Below are positions 42,218-43,862 of a stretch of DNA of 43,862 nucleotides, in pieces. The DNA lies in the NCBI RefSeq assembly GCF_001685025.1, contig NZ_MAYU01000004.1, positions 1 to 43,862 on the forward strand. Direction: 5' to 3'. The notes under the pieces were generated by a model. The model was given only the letters and a program-made list of their open reading frames with translations. It made no database searches and was not told the origin of the DNA. This DNA is from Bacillus sp. FJAT-27225. GTDB taxonomy: Bacteria > Bacillota > Bacilli > Bacillales > Cytobacillaceae. The position numbers and the translations under genes are program-made. Numbering within the stretch: the stretch's first letter is position 1; each line of letters opens with the position of its first letter.

Positions 42218-42911
42218 TTTCAGTTCCCCTCGCCTCAAGCCACTTTGCTTCAGCCTCGGCTAGACGAATATAGTTAGGTACAAATGAATGAGTATCAATT
42301 GGCTTCTTATCCTTTCCTAGGAAAGCTAGCTCTGAAGGCCTTGGGTTCATTTCAGGGAACAAACCAAGGACTGCATTCCTTCCCAGGACTGATCTAATTA
42401 CTGTTTCATGCAGGCTGGCATCATTACCCAAAAATAATACCCTTTCCTCGAGCCCTGCGAGATACTTTGACCATTCCTCCATCATAATCAACCTGTCCGG
42501 ATTGACAGTCTCCATTGTCCCATTTTTCACTTGATAAAGACCCGTATAAACCTGGCCGCGCCGAGCATCAAAAAGAGGTGAGATAAGACCTTCAAAATGT
42601 CGGCCATTCATAGCCAATACCAGCAGGCTTGAAATGCCCACCAACGGGATGTTCAGAGACCAGGCCATCGTTTTTGCAACGGTCACCCCAATCCTTACAC
42701 CCGTATAGGAACCAGGTCCTTCCGCCACTACTATTCGATCAAGGTCGGCTGGTTTTAATCCTGCCTCATGTAAAACAAGTTCAATGGCAGGCATAATCCT
42801 TATTGAATGGTTTTTCTTTAAGTTGGTAATATACTCCGCAATTACCCGATCCCCATCCGTCACAGCTACCCCTAGCGGATAATTTGATGTGTCGATTGCT
42901 AAGATTTTCAT
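42210..42911 (-). CDS. tsaB: TsaB, threonylcarbamoyladenosine synthesis partner of TsaD
   Basis: A 233-residue ASKHA-fold protein, a paralogue of TsaD without the metal-binding histidines. It starts MKILAIDTSNYPLGVAV and has VAEGPGSYTGVRIGVTVAKT and the FDARRGQVYTGLY segment. It forms a dimer with TsaD that needs TsaE and ATP for tRNA t6A formation. ATG 42911 overlaps the tsaE stop by four bases. Confidence 0.95.
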   Translation of the reverse strand: MKILAIDTSNYPLGVAVTDGDRVIAEYITNLKKNHSIRIMPAIELVLHEAGLKPADLDRIVVAEGPGSYTGVRIGVTVAKTMAWSLNIPLVGISSLLVLAMNGRHFEGLISPLFDARRGQVYTGLYQVKNGTMETVNPDRLIMMEEWSKYLAGLEERVLFLGNDASLHETVIRSVLGRNAVLGLFPEMNPRPSELAFLGKDKKPIDTHSFVPNYIRLAEAEAKWLEARGTENE

Positions 42912-43363
42912 AAGAAGAACTCCTTACATAATTGCTCATACCTGCTTCCCCTTGGCGTAAAAAGAAGCTTTCTCCTGTTATCTGGCTCAAGGGTTATACG
43001 TATATCCAGTCTCTCAGCGGGAAGCTGCTCGCCAATCAGGTGCGCCCATTCAACAACAGTTACGCCTTCCCCATTGAAGTATTCATCAAACCCAAGATCC
43101 TCATATTGATCGGATACTCTGTATACATCCATATGGTACAGGGGCATCCGTCCATAATATTCTTTAATAATTGTAAAGGTTGGGCTGTTCACCATTCTTT
43201 TAATCCCAAGACCAACTGCCAAACCTTTTGTAAAGGTTGTTTTTCCCGCACCAAGGTCCCCTTCGAGTGTCAGTACATCCCCCGGCTTAAGAAAGCCAGC
43301 TAGCCTCTCAGACAAGCGCAGGGTATCCTCGCTGCCTGATGAGATATAGTCAAATGAATTCAT
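42908..43363 (-). CDS. tsaE: TsaE, P-loop ATPase of t6A synthesis
   Basis: A 151-residue ATPase with Walker A LEGDLGAGKTTFTKGLA, followed by VNSPTFTIIKEY, the YHMDVYRV strand and VVEWAHLIGE. It binds the TsaB-TsaD dimer and drives its catalytic cycle. It is first in tsaE-tsaB-rimI-tsaD, with overlaps at every junction. In B. subtilis thiL lies between the tRNA genes and tsaE; here it is absent, and tsaE follows the tRNA terminator and its own promoter-like sequence. Confidence 0.95.
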   Translation of the reverse strand: MNSFDYISSGSEDTLRLSERLAGFLKPGDVLTLEGDLGAGKTTFTKGLAVGLGIKRMVNSPTFTIIKEYYGRMPLYHMDVYRVSDQYEDLGFDEYFNGEGVTVVEWAHLIGEQLPAERLDIRITLEPDNRRKLLFTPRGSRYEQLCKEFFL

Positions 43364-43424
43364 GTTATCACCTTATCCAACCGGAACTTTTTTACTTATC
43401 TTTGTCTGAATAGCTGTAAAAAAA

Positions 43425-43448
43425 CCTTAGGAAGATTGGCTCCTAAGG
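43425..43448 (-). terminator. Hairpin terminator in the tsaE leader
   Basis: Stem CCTTAGGA with TCCTAAGG is followed on the minus strand by seven T residues. It lies between a promoter-like sequence and tsaE, so it either backs up the tRNA-operon terminator or attenuates tsaE transcription. Confidence 0.7.
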
Positions 43449-43465
43449 AATTTGCTCATATATGT

Positions 43466-43494
43466 AGTGTACATGATTTTATAGAAATGGGCAA
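43466..43494 (-). promoter_or_regulatory. Candidate promoter of the tsaE operon
   Basis: Minus-strand TTGCCC (43489-43494) and TACACT (43466-43471) have a 17-base spacer. The predicted start is only about ten bases before the hairpin at 43425-43448. Confidence 0.45.
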
Positions 43495-43540
43495 AAAAGC
43501 CAGGCATTCCAAGGGTATGTCCCCTAGAAATAAAAAAAGA

Positions 43541-43557
43541 CGAAACCTATTGTTTCG
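43541..43557 (-). terminator. Terminator of the rRNA-tRNA operon
   Basis: Stem CGAAAC with GTTTCG is followed on the minus strand by TCTTTTTTTATTTC, 30 bases after the tRNA-Asp 3' end. Confidence 0.75.
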
Positions 43558-43586
43558 TTTTCCTTTACCAGTCTATTAAACTGAAA

Positions 43587-43663
43587 TGGCGGTCTGGACG
43601 GGACTCGAACCCGCGACCTCCTGCGTGACAGGCAGGCATTCTAACCAACTGAACTACCAGACC
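43587..43663 (-). tRNA. tRNA-Asp (anticodon GTC)
   Basis: A 77-base cloverleaf with encoded CCA. Acceptor GGTCTGG pairs with CCAGACC, then G73 and CCA. The anticodon stem-loop has CTGTCAC with GTC, and the T-arm has GGTTCGAGTCC. It is the second tRNA after the 5S gene, six bases from tRNA-fMet. Confidence 0.97.
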
Positions 43664-43669
43664 ATATGA

Positions 43670-43743
<74 letters not shown>

Positions 43744-43770
43744 ACGATAATATAATTTATTTTATGATCT

Positions 43771-43809
43771 CAATTTTATTTTTAGTTACAAATAACAAAA
43801 ATAAAATTG
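43771..43809 (-). other. AT-rich hairpin between 5S rRNA and tRNA-fMet
   Basis: A perfect 13-pair stem, CAATTTTATTTTT with AAAAATAAAATTG, lies between the 5S 3' end and the tRNA. It is probably an RNA processing structure in the rRNA-tRNA precursor. The stem has no GC clamp, so it is not a typical terminator. Confidence 0.55.
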
Positions 43810-43814
43810 GGATA

Positions 43815-43862
43815 GCCCGGCAGCGTCCTACTCTCACAGGGGTTTGCACCCCAACTACCATC
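43815..43862 (-). rRNA. 5S rRNA, 3' part only (runs off the right edge)
   Basis: The minus strand reads GATGGTAGTTGGGGTGCAAA and continues to GTGAGAGTAGGACGCTGCCG, then GGC, which is the conserved 3' half of Bacillus 5S rRNA. Only about 48 bases are inside the window. It is followed by tRNA-fMet and tRNA-Asp, the arrangement of B. subtilis rrnE. Confidence 0.95.

Overview
The window is a chromosomal segment of a low-GC, endospore-forming Bacillaceae bacterium (Bacillus sensu lato; genus not resolvable from this sequence alone). Evidence: the gene order follows the B. subtilis tsaEBD-rimI / moaC-rex / ydiKL / groESL and yeaCD-yebA-guaA-pbuG neighbourhoods in inverted orientation. CIRCE, guanine riboswitches, TTATCCACA DnaA boxes and a YhcN/YlaJ-type sporulation lipoprotein are also present. 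Most genes are on the minus strand. Both ends touch minus-strand rRNA operons: the right edge holds the 3' end of a 5S gene followed by tRNA-fMet and tRNA-Asp, and the left edge holds three tandem rRNA-type promoters plus the box A-like leader of another operon that lies outside the window.

Layout, left to right. 1-360: rRNA promoters. 354-1091: decayed PTS EIIA / LicT-type antiterminator remnants. 1.2-9.1 kb: purine block (pbuG and guaA, each behind its own guanine riboswitch) and the yeaC-yeaD-yebA operon (MoxR ATPase, DUF58, transglutaminase). 9.2-12.3 kb: GNAT acetyltransferase, small membrane protein, a stand-alone divergent MurE-like ligase, and a cupin. 12.4-15.4 kb: a REP-like palindromic element, then lactate permease and an NAD-type D-2-hydroxyacid dehydrogenase behind a perfect Rex operator; Rex itself is encoded at 37.1 kb. 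15.8-20.9 kb: nucleoside ABC importer (nupNOPQ type) behind a third guanine riboswitch. 21.3-22.8 kb: BCCT osmoprotectant transporter. 23.3-26.6 kb: a compact five-gene sulfur-relay-like cluster (TusA, DsrE, TusA-OsmC fusion, MetE-core methyltransferase, OsmC). 26.9-28.4 kb: bL25/Ctc and a frameshifted YhcN-like lipoprotein. 29.2-33.3 kb: a GC-rich two-gene island (GH3 glycosidase, beta-helix lipoprotein) that looks transferred from a high-GC, probably actinobacterial, source. 33.6-43.4 kb: conserved housekeeping block (groESL with CIRCE, ydiL/ydiK, rex, moaC, ABC-F, a DnaA-box cluster, tsaD-rimI-tsaB-tsaE).

How the parts connect. Three guanine-sensing riboswitches tie base uptake (PbuG), nucleoside uptake (Nup) and GMP synthesis (GuaA) to one ligand. 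Rex and its operator tie the hydroxyacid dehydrogenase / lactate permease pair to the NADH/NAD+ ratio. The best candidate for an uncharacterised system is the TusA/DsrE/OsmC/MetE-core cluster. Its protein set suggests sulfane-sulfur relay coupled to a methyltransferase, and the fusion protein keeps all its cysteines in the TusA half while its OsmC half has none.
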